The notes beneath the pieces are model-generated. The model ran no database searches. It saw only the letters and a list, made by a program, of their open reading frames with translations, and was not told the origin of the DNA. 64,000 bases of DNA from Pseudarthrobacter sp. L1SW (lineage in GTDB: Bacteria; Actinomycetota; Actinomycetes; Actinomycetales; Micrococcaceae), in contig NZ_CP078079.1 of NCBI RefSeq assembly GCF_020809045.1, positions 1,364,001-1,428,000 of the forward strand. The letters are read 5' to 3'. Below, one piece after another: positions 1 through 9,960 of the stretch (position 1 is the first letter of the stretch; every line of letters starts with the position of its first letter). The translations under genes were made by a program, and so were the position numbers.

Positions 1-49
1 AGCGGCCCTACAGTGGTGCCGACCCACTCCAGTTTTGAAAGGCACCACC

Positions 50-430
50 ATGCGCAAGACCTTCGGCACCGGCTCCGTCTGGGAGCAGACCCTCGGCTAT
101 TCCCGGGCCGTCCAGGTGGACAACACCCTCTACATCTCAGCCACCGCTGCCAGCGGCGAGGACGGGATCGTGGGCGAGGACTTCTACACCCAGACCCAGT
201 ACATCCTCCAGAAGCTCGGCAAAGTCCTGGCCGACGCCGGCTTCAGCTTCGAGGACGTGGTCCAGTCCAAGCTGTACCTCACGGACATCAGCAAGTGGGA
301 AGACGCAGGCCGGGCCCACGGCGAGGTTTTCGGCGACATCCGCCCCACGCTGTCCCTGGTGCACGTCCTGCCGTTCCTGGACCCCAGGATGCTCGTGGAA
401 ATCGAGCTTGTGGCGCAGAAGGCCAGCTAG
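50..430 (+). CDS. RidA family protein (enamine/imine deaminase-like)
   Basis: A 126-residue RidA/YjgF-type protein. The family hydrolyses reactive enamine/imine intermediates from PLP enzymes; some members belong to specific catabolic pathways. Visible family features are the N-terminal YSRAVQVDNTLYISATAA strand region, the central DAGFSFEDVVQSKLYLTDI segment and the C-terminal RPTLSLVHV...VEIELVA stretch. I chose ATG at 50 rather than the in-frame TTG at 35, because the conserved fold begins soon after it. The gene ends 14 bases before the convergent response regulator. The exact substrate cannot be told. Confidence 0.85.
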   Translation: MRKTFGTGSVWEQTLGYSRAVQVDNTLYISATAASGEDGIVGEDFYTQTQYILQKLGKVLADAGFSFEDVVQSKLYLTDISKWEDAGRAHGEVFGDIRPTLSLVHVLPFLDPRMLVEIELVAQKAS

Positions 431-444
431 CAGCGAGCGGGTTT

Positions 445-1110
445 TTAGGACGTTGCCGGCAGGCCGTAGCGGTGCTCCGGCCTGCCCGTGGTCCCGTAGC
501 GCAGCTGGATGTCCACGGCGCCGTCGTCCGCCAGGGAGGACAGGTACCGCTGGGCGGTGGCGCGCGAGACGCCCACCCGGCCGGCCACCTCCGCTGCCGA
601 ATACTGCTCCCCGGGCACCAGCGATTCCAGCACCGCTGCCTCCGTGGCCGAACGCGGTTTTGACGACGGCGTGACATCGCCCGGGATCAGGGCCCGCTTG
701 GCACGCTCCACAGCGTCCTGGTCCAGCGCCCCGGGCTGCGCCAGCAGGCGCCGGTACCGGGCATAGGACCGCAGCTGGCGGGACAGGGCTTCGGACGTGA
801 ACGGCTTCAGCAGGTAGCCCAGGGCTCCGCGGCGGAACGCCGTCCGGACGGAGTCGGCATCGGAGGCCGCGCTCAGCATGATGGTGTCCACGTCCAGCTG
901 CTGGAGCAGGTCCAGGCCGGAGGCATCCGGCAGGTAGACGTCCAGCAGCACAAGGTCCGGCCGCAGGCTGTGGATGGACTGCAGGGCCAGCGACGCCGTG
1001 CCCACCGGGGCCAGCGCCAGGAATCCTGCCACGGAATCCACATATGCCGCGTGCAGCTTGGCCACATGGAAGTCGTCGTCAACGATCAGCACCCGAAAGT
1101 CTTCAGGCAT
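445..1110 (-). CDS. CitB/DcuR-type response regulator
   Basis: A 221-residue response regulator. It has an N-terminal receiver domain (VLIVDDDFHVAKLH; phosphoacceptor Asp in LVLLDVYLPD; conserved Lys in LLKPF) and a C-terminal helix-turn-helix (YSAAEVAGRVGVSRATAQRYL). The receiver plus a short HTH of this kind is the CitB/DcuR/DpiA pattern used in C4-dicarboxylate and citrate sensing. Start ATG at 1110 lies 8 bases inside the end of the upstream sensor kinase gene, so the two are translationally coupled. The kinase is transcribed divergently from a CitMHS transporter, which is the likely target. Confidence 0.9.
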   Translation of the reverse strand: MPEDFRVLIVDDDFHVAKLHAAYVDSVAGFLALAPVGTASLALQSIHSLRPDLVLLDVYLPDASGLDLLQQLDVDTIMLSAASDADSVRTAFRRGALGYLLKPFTSEALSRQLRSYARYRRLLAQPGALDQDAVERAKRALIPGDVTPSSKPRSATEAAVLESLVPGEQYSAAEVAGRVGVSRATAQRYLSSLADDGAVDIQLRYGTTGRPEHRYGLPATS

Positions 1111-2848
1111 TGGTGTCCTTTCCGGTTGCCCCCGTGATGTTCCTGCCGGCCCGTCCCGCGGTTGTTCGCGGCAGCGTGGCCATGAAGACTGCCCCGGGTC
1201 CACCTGTGGTGCCCGGATCCAGCAGTTTGACGTCCCCGCCGCGGCGCCGGGCCAGCTGCCGCGCCAGGGCCAGCCCAAACCCCTGGCCGCCGCCGCGGCC
1301 GTTCCGGGCCAGCGGCCCGGACGCCGTGCTGAACCCTTCGGCGAAGAAGGCCTCCGGGTCCGTTCCCTCCGCCAGCCCGTCACCCGAGTCGGCGACGACG
1401 ATGTGCAGCGTGCCGCCGTCGTCGTCCGGCTCGTCCAGCACCTCCAGCTCAACCCAGCGGTCCGCCGAGGAGCCGGCCACCGCAGCGTTGACCGCGTTGT
1501 CGATCAGGTTGCCCAGTACGGTGGTGACGTCCTGGGGTTCTGCAACCTGACCGCGGACCAGGGTCTCCGGGCCGATCCGCAGGGCCACGCCCCGCTCGTC
1601 CGCCTCCACGCCCTTGGCCCCCACGAACGCCTGGAGGTAGGGGTCCTGGAGCAGTTCCGCCTGGTCCACCGGGAACTTCAACGGGCCGGTGGCAGCCAGC
1701 CGGGCCAGGTACTCGCGGGCCTGCTGGTGCTGGCCGATGCTCATGAATCCGGCGATGGTGTGCAGCTGGTTGGCGAACTCATGGCGCTGGGCCCGCAATG
1801 CGGTGGACATGGTTCCCACGGCGTCCAGCTGCCGGGTGAGCTGCTGCAGCTCGGTGCGGTCCCGCAGCATCACCACCCAGCCCAGGTCCTCCCGCCGGTG
1901 CAGGGCCTTGCGGGCGTTGGCCACCAGCACCCGCCCGCCGGCCACCAGTTCCAGGGCCTCCGGGCCGGGACGTTTCGTTCCGTCGGACCCTGGCCGGGTC
2001 AGCGACTTCAGCTGGTCCGGAACCGGCGCCTCGTCCCAGCGGCTTCCGGCGAGGTCCGGCAACCCCAGCAGCCGCTGCGCCGCGGTGTTGAACACGCTGA
2101 TCCGGCCGTCGGCCGAAACGCCAATGACGCCGTCGTCCACGCCTTCGAGCACGGCCACCTGGTCGTGGACCAGCGTGCTGATCTCTTCGGGTTCCAGCCC
2201 CAGGGTGAGCCGCTGCAGCCGGCGGCGCAGCAGGAAAGACCCCAGGACGCCGGCGAGCAGTGCGCCGGCCGCCGTGACGGCCACCGGACCGATATCGCGG
2301 GCCAGGCTCTGTCCCACGGTTTCCATGGAGTAGCCCACGCTGACCTCGCCCACCACGGTGGTGCCGTCCGGAGCGTAGACGGGAACCTTCGCCCCCGCGG
2401 AGGGTCCCAGCGTCCCTGTGTTCCGGGTGGTGACCTCCCGGCCGGCCAAGGCCTCGGACGGATCGGTGCTGACCTTCTCACCGAGCCGCTGCCGGTCCGG
2501 GTGGGCCAGCCGGAGGCCGGTCTCGTCGGTAATCACCACGAACAGGGCACCGGTCCGCGCCCGCGCGGCTTCGGCTGCCTCCATGAGGGGGCCGGCGGCC
2601 AGCTGGGACGGCGGGGGAGTGCCCGGCTGCTGGCTGATGGCCAGCACGTCCGCCCGCACCGAAGCGTCGGAGGCCACCGTGCGGGCCAGGGTCAGCGCCT
2701 GGTTCTCCGCCTCGCTGCCCACGCGGTCGTAGGTCAGCCACGCATGCACCGCAGTGCTGAACAGGACAACCAGCAGCACCACGGACAGTTGCAGCAGGAG
2801 GGTCTGGGTGGAGAACCGCAGCGGCGCGCGCCGGCTGGAACGCTGCAT
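1103..2848 (-). CDS. CitA/DcuS-type sensor histidine kinase
   Basis: A 581-residue membrane sensor kinase. In order: first membrane helix (about residues 17-37), an extracytoplasmic sensor domain, a second helix (AVTAAGALLAGVLGSFLL), a cytoplasmic PAS region, the CitA-type H-box (QRHEFANQLHTIAGF) and an HATPase domain with LIDNAVNAA and DSGDGLAEG. The start was set at ATG 2848 because GAGGAGGA precedes it; an upstream in-frame start at 2941 lacks this. It lies just upstream of its response regulator and divergent from the citrate transporter. A citrate or dicarboxylate ligand is inferred from family and neighbourhood. Confidence 0.9.
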   Translation of the reverse strand: MQRSSRRAPLRFSTQTLLLQLSVVLLVVLFSTAVHAWLTYDRVGSEAENQALTLARTVASDASVRADVLAISQQPGTPPPSQLAAGPLMEAAEAARARTGALFVVITDETGLRLAHPDRQRLGEKVSTDPSEALAGREVTTRNTGTLGPSAGAKVPVYAPDGTTVVGEVSVGYSMETVGQSLARDIGPVAVTAAGALLAGVLGSFLLRRRLQRLTLGLEPEEISTLVHDQVAVLEGVDDGVIGVSADGRISVFNTAAQRLLGLPDLAGSRWDEAPVPDQLKSLTRPGSDGTKRPGPEALELVAGGRVLVANARKALHRREDLGWVVMLRDRTELQQLTRQLDAVGTMSTALRAQRHEFANQLHTIAGFMSIGQHQQAREYLARLAATGPLKFPVDQAELLQDPYLQAFVGAKGVEADERGVALRIGPETLVRGQVAEPQDVTTVLGNLIDNAVNAAVAGSSADRWVELEVLDEPDDDGGTLHIVVADSGDGLAEGTDPEAFFAEGFSTASGPLARNGRGGGQGFGLALARQLARRRGGDVKLLDPGTTGGPGAVFMATLPRTTAGRAGRNITGATGKDTNA

Positions 2849-3037
2849 GATCCTCCTCGACGGGTGGCGGCGGGCCAGGGTTTCGGCGCCTAAGCGCCGT
2901 GAGCACAATGAGCAAAATGCTCCCAATAAGCAGTATGCCAATCAATTGAGCCAAAGGCACCGCCGTGACGGCGGCCACCCTACAGTCTGTAGCACGCGTC
3001 ACACCGCTGTGCCGCTGTTCACAAGAAGGAGCCGGCC

Positions 3038-4513
3038 GTGCTGGTATTACTTGGATTCGCCATGATCGCGGTATTCATGGTGCTGATCATGACGAAGAAG
3101 TTGACGCCAGTGCTGGCGTTGATCATCGTCCCCACTGTTTTTGGTCTTTTTGCGGGCGCCGGCCTGGGCATCGGAGACATGGTGATGGACTCCATGAAGT
3201 CCATGACCTCCACCGCAGCCCTGCTCATGTTCGCCATCATCTACTTCGGCCTGATGATCGACGTCGGGCTCTTTGATCCGCTGGTCCGGTTCATCCTCCG
3301 GAAGCTGGGGAACGACCCCGCCAAGGTTGTCCTGGGAACCGCCATCCTCGCCGCCGCCGTATCCCTGGACGGCGACGGCTCCACCACCTTCATCCTCACC
3401 ACCGCCGCGATGCTGCCGATCTACCTCCGGCTGAAGATGAGCCCCGTGGTCCTCACCTGCGTGGCGGGCCTGGCCAACGGCACCATGAACATCGTGCCGT
3501 GGGGCGGCCCCACCGCCCGTGCAGCCACCGCCCTGAAGATCGACGTCAACGACGTCTTCGTCCCCATGATCCCGTCCCTCCTCGCGGGCATCGCCGTCGT
3601 CATGGCCTTCGCGTGGGTCCTCGGACTGCAGGAGCGCAACCGCCTCCGCGCCACCCACCCTGAAATCTGGGCCGTACCGGAAACTGCTGAAGGGTTCGAC
3701 GGCGGCGCGCCGGCGGGCGGCAGCGGCAGCTTGGGCAACGCTTCAGGCCGCGGACGCAAGGCGGGAAACCCCGGCGGAGCAGCCCCCGCCGTCGGCAGCT
3801 CTTCCGTTGCAGTCCTGGAACGCGCCGAAGCTCCCGCGGACGCGCAGGACGCCGGGCTGGCGGACACGGCCCTGGACCCCAACCGCGCCACGCTCCGGCC
3901 CAGGCTGTTCTGGTTCAACCTGGTCCTCACGGTGGCCGTGATGGGGATGCTCATCGCCGACCTCGTGCCCCTGCCGTACGTCTTTATGGTGGGCTCGGCC
4001 ATCGCCCTGCTGGTGAACTTCCCCCGTGTCAAGGACCAGGCCACGCAAATCGTGGCCCATGCGCCGTCGATCGTTGCCGTGGTCAGCATGGTCATGGCTG
4101 CGGCAGTGCTTACCGGCGTCCTGACCGGTACCGGCATGGTGGAAGCGATGTCCGCGTGGCTGGTGCAGATCATCCCGTCCAGCATGGGCCCGCTGATGGC
4201 CGTCATCACCGGCGTCCTCAGCATCCCCATGACGTTCTTCATGAGCAACGACGCCTTCTACTTCGGCGTCCTGCCGGTCCTGAGCGAGACCGCCGGCCAC
4301 TACGGCATCAGCGCTGCGGAAATGGCCCGGGCATCCATCACGGGCCAGCCCTTCCACATGCAGAGCCCGCTGGTTCCCGCCATCCTGCTCCTGGTCTCGC
4401 TGGCGAAGGTGGACCTAGGCGACCACCACAAGAAAGTCCTGTGGCGCAGCGCGGTGGTGTCCCTGGTCATGCTGGGAATTGGCATGCTGACTGGAGCCAT
4501 CGGAATCGGTTAG
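3038..4513 (+). CDS. CitMHS family citrate/metal-citrate transporter
   Basis: A 491-residue polytopic membrane protein of the CitMHS family, which imports metal-citrate complexes with protons. Family signatures are SLDGDGSTTFILTTAAML, NGTMNIVPWGGPTARA and, near the C-terminus, FFMSNDAFYFGVLPVL and TGQPFHMQSPLVPA. GTG start at 3038 follows AGAAGGA. A long hydrophilic Gly/Ala-rich loop (about residues 215-290) joins the two membrane halves. The divergent CitA/CitB-type pair points to citrate-induced expression. Confidence 0.93.
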   Translation: MLVLLGFAMIAVFMVLIMTKKLTPVLALIIVPTVFGLFAGAGLGIGDMVMDSMKSMTSTAALLMFAIIYFGLMIDVGLFDPLVRFILRKLGNDPAKVVLGTAILAAAVSLDGDGSTTFILTTAAMLPIYLRLKMSPVVLTCVAGLANGTMNIVPWGGPTARAATALKIDVNDVFVPMIPSLLAGIAVVMAFAWVLGLQERNRLRATHPEIWAVPETAEGFDGGAPAGGSGSLGNASGRGRKAGNPGGAAPAVGSSSVAVLERAEAPADAQDAGLADTALDPNRATLRPRLFWFNLVLTVAVMGMLIADLVPLPYVFMVGSAIALLVNFPRVKDQATQIVAHAPSIVAVVSMVMAAAVLTGVLTGTGMVEAMSAWLVQIIPSSMGPLMAVITGVLSIPMTFFMSNDAFYFGVLPVLSETAGHYGISAAEMARASITGQPFHMQSPLVPAILLLVSLAKVDLGDHHKKVLWRSAVVSLVMLGIGMLTGAIGIG

Positions 4514-4563
4514 TCTGTAGTTGCCGTGTGCTGCCCCTTGTGGCTGGCACCACGGTATGAAGG

Positions 4564-4601
4564 TGCCCGTCTGACGCCCGCTGGGGGTCGTCAGACGGGC
4601 A
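4564..4601 (+). terminator. Hairpin terminator after citrate transporter
   Basis: A perfect 13-bp stem (TGCCCGTCTGACG at 4564-4576, its complement at 4589-4601) with a 12-base loop. The downstream run is weak in T, so it is a strong hairpin rather than a textbook intrinsic terminator. Confidence 0.65.
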
Positions 4602-4659
4602 TCTCCGTTTCCCCACTAGAATGGATCGGAAATCAATTCAAACTTTGCAGGGGAGATCC

Positions 4660-4956
4660 ATGGCTGCGATCAACCGTGACGATGTTGCGCACCTCGCGCG
4701 CCTCGCTCACATTGAGATGAGTGCTCAAGAGCTGGACAGGATGGCCGGAGAACTCGCCGTCATCGTTGATTCGGTCAAGTCGGTCAGCGAAGCCGCGGGG
4801 GACGATGTCCCGGCAACCTCGCACCCGATTCCGCTGGCCAACGTGTTCCGCGAGGACGTGGTGGGCCACACCTTCACGGCGGAACAGGCACTCTCCGGCG
4901 CGCCGGACTCCGATGACAACCGTTTCAAGGTCCCGGCAATCCTGGATGAGGCATAA
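4660..4956 (+). CDS. gatC: Asp-tRNA(Asn)/Glu-tRNA(Gln) amidotransferase subunit C
   Basis: GatC, 98 residues, the small subunit that clamps GatA and GatB together in the transamidosome. The N-terminus INRDDVAHLARLAHIEM and C-terminal FKVPAILDEA are typical. ATG 4660 follows AGGGGAG; an upstream in-frame ATG at 4621 has no comparable site. First gene of gatC-gatA-gatB; gatA starts 3 bases after the stop codon. Confidence 0.97.
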   Translation: MAAINRDDVAHLARLAHIEMSAQELDRMAGELAVIVDSVKSVSEAAGDDVPATSHPIPLANVFREDVVGHTFTAEQALSGAPDSDDNRFKVPAILDEA

Positions 4957-4959
4957 CCC

Positions 4960-6540
4960 ATGACTGACACCAACACACTCATCCGCCTCTCCGCCGCCGA
5001 GCTGGCCGAAAAGCTCGCAGCCGGCGAGGTCACCTCCGTCGAGGTCACCCAGGCGTACCTGGACCGGATCGCCGAGGTGGACGGCGGCGCACGGGGCGTC
5101 AACGCGTTCCTGCACATCAACGCGGAGGAGGCGCTCGCCGTCGCCGCCGAGGTGGACGCCATCCGCGCCGCCGGCGGGGCCGAGGCCGAAGCCCTGCATG
5201 TCCTCGCGGGCGTGCCCATCGCCGTGAAGGACCTCATCGTCACGGTGGGCCAGCCCACCACCGCGGGATCGAAGATCCTCGAAGGCTGGCACAGCCCGTA
5301 CGACGCCACCGTCGTCGAGCGCCTGCGCGCCGCGAAGATGCCCATCCTGGGCAAGACCAACCTCGATGAGTTCGCCATGGGCTCCTCCACGGAGCACTCC
5401 GCTTTCGGTCCCACCCGCAACCCGTGGGACCTGGAACGGATTCCCGGCGGTTCCGGTGGCGGCTCCGCTGCCGCGGTCGCTGCCTTCGAGGCCCCGCTGG
5501 CCCTTGGCACCGATACCGGCGGGTCCATCCGCCAGCCCGGCGCCGTCACCGGCACCGTGGGCGTGAAGCCCACGTACGGCAGCGTGTCCCGCTACGGGGC
5601 CATCGCCATGGCGTCCTCGCTGGACCAGATCGGGCCGGTTTCCCGGACCGTCCTGGACTCCGCGCTCCTGCACCAGGTCATCGGCGGGCACGATCCCCGC
5701 GATTCCACCTCGCTGCCGGACCCGCTCGCCGACCTCGTTGCCGCTGCGAAAACGGGCAATGTTGAGGGCCTCCGGATCGGCATCATCAAGGAACTCCACG
5801 GCGAGGGCTACCAGGCCGGCGTCGAAAACCGCTTCAACGATGCCCTGGAACTGCTCAAGGAGGCCGGCGCGGAAATCGTTGAGGTGTCCTGCCCCAACTT
5901 CCAGTACGCCCTGGGCGCCTACTACCTGATCATGCCTTCCGAGGCGTCCTCCAACCTCGCCAAGTTCGACGGCGTCCGGTACGGCCTGCGCGTCCTCCCC
6001 GAGGAGGGCCCCATGACCATTGAACGCGTCATGGCTGCCACCCGCGCCGCCGGTTTCGGTGATGAAGTGAAGCGCCGCATCATCCTGGGCACCTATGCGC
6101 TGTCCGCCGGCTACTACGACGCCTACTACGGTTCGGCCCAGAAGGTCCGCACCCTGGTACAGCGCGATTTCGACGCCGCCTTCACCGTGGCAGACGTCCT
6201 GATTTCGCCCACGGCCCCCACCACGGCCTTCCGCCTTGGCGAGAAGCTGGACGATCCGCTGGCCATGTACCTGAACGACGTCGCCACCATCCCGGCCAAC
6301 CTTGCCGGCGTTCCCGGGCTGTCCCTGCCGGGCGGCCTGGCGGACGAGGATGGGTTGCCCGTGGGCATCCAGCTGCTGGCCCCTGCCCGCGAGGACGCCC
6401 GCCTGTACCGGGTGGGCGCCGTCCTGGAATCGCTGCTCGAGGCGAAGTGGGGCGGCCCGCTGCTGGCGCAGGCCCCGGCCTTGGCCGCCGCCGTGGCCCG
6501 GCCTGTCGAAACCCTTGTTGGAAGCCAGGAGGCAAAATAA
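4960..6540 (+). CDS. gatA: Asp-tRNA(Asn)/Glu-tRNA(Gln) amidotransferase subunit A
   Basis: GatA, 526 residues, the glutaminase subunit that releases ammonia for conversion of Glu-tRNA(Gln) and/or Asp-tRNA(Asn). The amidase catalytic triad is visible as Lys90 ([10 protein letters not shown]), cis-Ser165 and nucleophile Ser189 (within [11 protein letters not shown] and [12 protein letters not shown]). The 24- and 99-residue spacings match the family. The middle gene of the operon, it overlaps gatB by one base (TAATG). Confidence 0.98.
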   Translation: MTDTNTLIRLSAAELAEKLAAGEVTSVEVTQAYLDRIAEVDGGARGVNAFLHINAEEALAVAAEVDAIRAAGGAEAEALHVLAGVPIAVKDLIVTVGQPTTAGSKILEGWHSPYDATVVERLRAAKMPILGKTNLDEFAMGSSTEHSAFGPTRNPWDLERIPGGSGGGSAAAVAAFEAPLALGTDTGGSIRQPGAVTGTVGVKPTYGSVSRYGAIAMASSLDQIGPVSRTVLDSALLHQVIGGHDPRDSTSLPDPLADLVAAAKTGNVEGLRIGIIKELHGEGYQAGVENRFNDALELLKEAGAEIVEVSCPNFQYALGAYYLIMPSEASSNLAKFDGVRYGLRVLPEEGPMTIERVMAATRAAGFGDEVKRRIILGTYALSAGYYDAYYGSAQKVRTLVQRDFDAAFTVADVLISPTAPTTAFRLGEKLDDPLAMYLNDVATIPANLAGVPGLSLPGGLADEDGLPVGIQLLAPAREDARLYRVGAVLESLLEAKWGGPLLAQAPALAAAVARPVETLVGSQEAK

Positions 6541-8048
6541 TGAACACTGACGCAGTCCTGAGCTTCGAAGAGGCCATGGAGAAATACGATCCCGTCCTGG
6601 GGTTCGAGGTCCACGTGGAGCTCAACACCAAGACCAAGATGTTCTCCTCCGCCCCGAACGTGTTCGGCGACGAGCCCAACACCAACGTGAACGAAGTGGA
6701 CCTCGGGATGCCCGGCGTCCTGCCGGTGGTGAACAAGGCCGCGGTGGAGTCCTCCATCAAGATCGGCCTTGCCCTCAACTGCAAGATCGCCGAGTCCTGC
6801 CGCTTCGCCCGGAAGAACTACTTCTACCCGGACACCCCCAAGAACTTCCAGACGTCCCAGTACGACGAACCCATCGCGTATGACGGCTACCTGGATGTCG
6901 AGCTGTCCGATGGAACCGTGTTCCGGGTGGAGATCGAGCGCGCCCACATGGAGGAGGACGCCGGCAAGCTGACCCACATGGGCGGGGCCACTGGCCGCAT
7001 CCACGGCGCGGACTTCTCCCTGGTGGACTACAACCGCGCCGGCGTGCCGCTGGTGGAGATCGTCACCAAGCCCATCGAGGGCGCCGGTTCCCGCGCGCCC
7101 GAGCTGGCTAAGGCCTACGTGGCGGCAGTCCGCGAGATCGTCAAGAACCTGGGCGTGTCCGACGCGAAGATGGAACGCGGCAACGTGCGCTGCGACGCCA
7201 ACGTGTCGCTCCGCCCGCACGGCCGTGAAAGGTTCGGCACCCGGTCCGAGACCAAGAACGTGAACTCGCTGCGCGCCGTCGAACACGCCGTCCGCTACGA
7301 GATCCAGCGCCATGCCGCCGTCCTGGACGCCGGCGACCCTGTCATTCAGGAGACGCGCCACTGGCACGAGGACACCCGCACCACCACGTCCGGCCGTGCC
7401 AAGTCCGACGCCGACGACTACCGCTACTTCCCGGAGCCGGACCTGGTCCCCGTTGTTCCGTCCCGCGAATGGGTCGAGGAGCTCCGGGCCACCCTGCCCG
7501 AGCCGCCGGCCGCCCGCCGCAAGCGCCTCCAGGCCGACTGGGGCTACTCGGACCTGGAATTCCGCGACGTCGTGAACGCCGGTGTGATGGACGAGATCGA
7601 GGAAACCATCGCCGCCGGCGCTTCGGCATCGGTTGCCCGTAAATGGTGGATGGGCGAGATCGTGGGCCGCGCCAAGAACGCCGACGTCGACCCCGGCCAG
7701 CTGGGTGTCCAGCCCGCCACCATAGTGGAGCTCGCCCGCATGGTGGAAGCCGGCAAGATCAACAACAAGATGGCCTCCGAGGTGCTGGACGGCGTCCTCG
7801 CCGGCGAGGGCACCCCTGCGGAGATCGTGGAGAAGCGCGGCCTGGCCGTGGTCTCCGACGACGGGCCCCTGCTTGAGGCCATCGACGCCGCACTGGCTGC
7901 GCAGCCCGGCGTCGCGGACAAGATCCGCGGCGGCAAGGTCCAGGCGGTCGGCGCGATCGTGGGCGGGGTCATGAAGGCCACCCGTGGCCAGGCTGACGCC
8001 GCCCGGGTCCGCGAGCTGATCCTGGAGAAGCTGGGCGTCACCGTCTAG
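6540..8048 (+). CDS. gatB: Asp-tRNA(Asn)/Glu-tRNA(Gln) amidotransferase subunit B
   Basis: GatB, 502 residues, the tRNA-binding kinase/amidotransferase subunit. It has the N-terminal [20 protein letters not shown] motif, the [18 protein letters not shown] motif and the C-terminal YqeY-like tail domain ([16 protein letters not shown]). Start is ATG 6540 overlapping the gatA stop codon; a longer frame from 6447 would run antiparallel to nothing and is only a read-through of gatA. Presence of the full operon implies indirect synthesis of Gln- and/or Asn-tRNA. Confidence 0.98.
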   Translation: MNTDAVLSFEEAMEKYDPVLGFEVHVELNTKTKMFSSAPNVFGDEPNTNVNEVDLGMPGVLPVVNKAAVESSIKIGLALNCKIAESCRFARKNYFYPDTPKNFQTSQYDEPIAYDGYLDVELSDGTVFRVEIERAHMEEDAGKLTHMGGATGRIHGADFSLVDYNRAGVPLVEIVTKPIEGAGSRAPELAKAYVAAVREIVKNLGVSDAKMERGNVRCDANVSLRPHGRERFGTRSETKNVNSLRAVEHAVRYEIQRHAAVLDAGDPVIQETRHWHEDTRTTTSGRAKSDADDYRYFPEPDLVPVVPSREWVEELRATLPEPPAARRKRLQADWGYSDLEFRDVVNAGVMDEIEETIAAGASASVARKWWMGEIVGRAKNADVDPGQLGVQPATIVELARMVEAGKINNKMASEVLDGVLAGEGTPAEIVEKRGLAVVSDDGPLLEAIDAALAAQPGVADKIRGGKVQAVGAIVGGVMKATRGQADAARVRELILEKLGVTV

Positions 8049-8060
8049 CCCTCCCACCCC

Positions 8061-8120
8061 AACTGGGTAGCGCTAAGTGTCGTTTTGACCGCCCATAACG
8101 ACACTTAGCGCTACCCAGTT
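8061..8120. repeat. Dispersed palindromic element, copy 1
   Basis: Perfect 24-bp inverted arms (8061-8084 and 8097-8120) around a 12-base loop, containing GTAGCGCTAAGTGTCGTT. The same core occurs at 8861-8910 and 35482-35547. It follows the gatB stop codon by 12 bases and is followed by TTGTTTT, so it may terminate the gatCAB transcript. Confidence 0.85.
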
Positions 8121-8262
8121 TTGTTTTAAGTACTCAGGTGCGTGTGCCGCGAAAGTACTTATGTTCTCTGGCCGGCCGTGGTCCTACACTGAAGCGCAGG
8201 GCACCGCTCCGGGGACAACCAGGCCCTGCCGGTGCCGTGAAGGATGCTGTGGGAGGAGCAAC

Positions 8263-8861
8263 ATGTCCGTCCGGGACCCGTTAAAGATTCGCAAGGCCGT
8301 GCTGGCGGGGGCTGTGGCCCTGACCCTGACGGGGGCTGGGGTGGCCATCGCCTGGGCCGCCGACTCGCCCCCACCTTCCCCGTCGCCGTCGCAGTCCGCG
8401 CCCGGGCGGTCGGACCGGCCGGCCAAACCGGACAAGTCCCAGCGCCCGCAGCACCTGCACAGCGAGGGGGTGGTCAGAAAGCTGACGGCACCTTCCAGAC
8501 CGTCCTCGAGCAGCGCGGCACGGTGGACGCTGTCAGTGACAGCTCGATTACCGTCAAGAGTGAGGACGGCTACTCGCAGACTTACGCGGTCAACGCCGAG
8601 ACGAAGATCAAGCGGGTGCCGGCACCTTCTGCAGACGGCTCTTTGGCAACGCCCGACGGCGGCAAGCGGCTTAAGCCAACCGACGGGACTATCGCGGACA
8701 TCGCCACCGGGAGCACGGTCCGGATCTCGGGGGTCAAGAACGGGGACCAGGCCACGGCGGAGCGGATTGTTGAGGGTGCCGGTGACCATCCGGGACTCGG
8801 GCTGGGCCGGGGCCACGAAAAAGGCCACGGCATGGGGCACGGCAAGGGGCACGCAAAGTAG
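8263..8861 (+). pseudogene. Secreted DUF5666-like protein, frameshifted
   Basis: The N-terminal half reads in one frame from ATG 8263 (after GGGAGGAG): a signal peptide (VLAGAVALTLTGAGVAIAWA) and a Pro/Ser-rich linker. The conserved half reads one base out of register: ADGTFQTVLEQRGTVDAVS, then DSSITVKSEDGYSQTYAVN, a DUF5666-like beta domain, then a His/Gly/Lys tail (HEKGHGMGHGKGHAK). The frames meet at a run of five G at 8466-8470. One additional G would give a continuous protein of about 199 residues. It is either a real one-base deletion, a -1 slippage site, or a homopolymer sequencing error. Function of DUF5666 proteins is unknown. Confidence 0.75.
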
Positions 8862-8910
8862 GTAGCGCCAAGTGTCGTTTTGGGGCCCCAAAACGACACT
8901 TAGCGCTACT
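8861..8910. repeat. Dispersed palindromic element, copy 2
   Basis: Two 25-base arms meeting at the centre GGGGCCCC (8861-8885, 8886-8910), with two mismatches. It begins on the last base of the DUF5666-like reading frame and separates it from the convergent LysR gene, so it could act as a bidirectional terminator. Confidence 0.85.
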
Positions 8911-8918
8911 TAGTTGGG

Positions 8919-9830
8919 TCAGCCCCGGTCCACGAGCCCGGCCATGATCTCCTGCAGCGCCTCGGACACAACCATGACAGAACGGCGCTTCAGGTTTTCC
9001 GGCCGGGCCAACAGGTCGATCCGGCGCCGGGTGCTGATTCCCGCCAGCGGCCGGAGCACGATGTCCGGGTTCAGCACCGGGCCCGCCGTGTACCTCGGAA
9101 GCAGGCCCACCACTCCGCCGGCGGCAACCAGTGCCGCCACCGTGGAGTAGTCGTTGATCCGGTGGACGATGTTCAGCTCACGGCTGGAAACCGCGGCGAC
9201 GGCGGACAGCACGTCGGCGGGGGAGTATCCGGTGTGGCTGGTCACCCAGGCCTCGCCGCCCACGTCCTCTGCCGTCACCGCAGCCTTGGCCGCGAGGGGA
9301 TGCCCGGCCGGCAAGGCCACATCCAGCGGTTCGTGCGCCAGCGGGATCACGGTGACCCGCTCGGCCGGCCAACGCGGACTGTGGTCCATCCGGTGGGCCA
9401 GGACCAGGTCATACCGGGCGGTCAGGGCGGGGAAGTCCTGCTGGGCCACGTCTTCATCTGACAGTTCGATCCGCGGCTGGCCCGGAGCATCAAGGATTCT
9501 GGCCAGCGGCGCGAACACCGCCTGCCCCGCGCTGTGGAAGCCGGACAGTGTGACCCTTCCTGCCGCGGTATCGTGATAGCCGCCGATGGCAGCACGCGCC
9601 TCGGCCATGGCACTGACGACGGCGGCCCCCGCGTCGGCCAGTACCTGGCCTGCCTCGGTGAGGACCAGGTTGCGGCCCTCCTTGCGCGTCAACGGCACGT
9701 CGATGGTCCGCTGGAGCAGCGCCAGTTGCTGGGAGACAGCGGACGGGGTGACCATGAGGGTGTCGGCCACTGCCTTGACGCTTCCCAACGCCCCGAGCTC
9801 CCGGAGGATTTCAAGCTGGTGGATCTCCAT
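8919..9830 (-). CDS. LysR family transcriptional regulator
   Basis: A 303-residue LysR regulator. The N-terminal winged HTH reads HQLEILRELGALGSVKAVAD followed by TPSAVSQQLALLQ; the rest is the periplasmic-binding-like effector domain, including GGVVGLLPRYTAGP. Either ATG 9830 or the adjacent GTG 9833 could start it; no clear ribosome site decides. It is divergent from tdh-kbl with about 130 bases between them, making threonine/glycine catabolism the probable target. Confidence 0.9.
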   Translation of the reverse strand: MEIHQLEILRELGALGSVKAVADTLMVTPSAVSQQLALLQRTIDVPLTRKEGRNLVLTEAGQVLADAGAAVVSAMAEARAAIGGYHDTAAGRVTLSGFHSAGQAVFAPLARILDAPGQPRIELSDEDVAQQDFPALTARYDLVLAHRMDHSPRWPAERVTVIPLAHEPLDVALPAGHPLAAKAAVTAEDVGGEAWVTSHTGYSPADVLSAVAAVSSRELNIVHRINDYSTVAALVAAGGVVGLLPRYTAGPVLNPDIVLRPLAGISTRRRIDLLARPENLKRRSVMVVSEALQEIMAGLVDRG

Positions 9831-9960
9831 CACGCTAGTCTACGCATTAGGAAAGCTACATCGTCGATTGAGAATTTCGTTGTTGTGCTAAAGCTTCTGC
9901 CTCGCTGTAATGGGGAGGGCAGCACCTGCCGCTGACACAGGAACAAGAGTGAGGAAGCCG

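Noticed and set aside
974..2893. A 639-residue plus-strand open frame
   Set aside because: It is antisense to the CitA-type kinase and has the Arg/Gln/Gly-rich composition of a shadow frame.
6126..8057. A 643-residue minus-strand open frame
   Set aside because: It lies antisense to gatA/gatB, is His/Gly/Val-rich, and shows no family motif.
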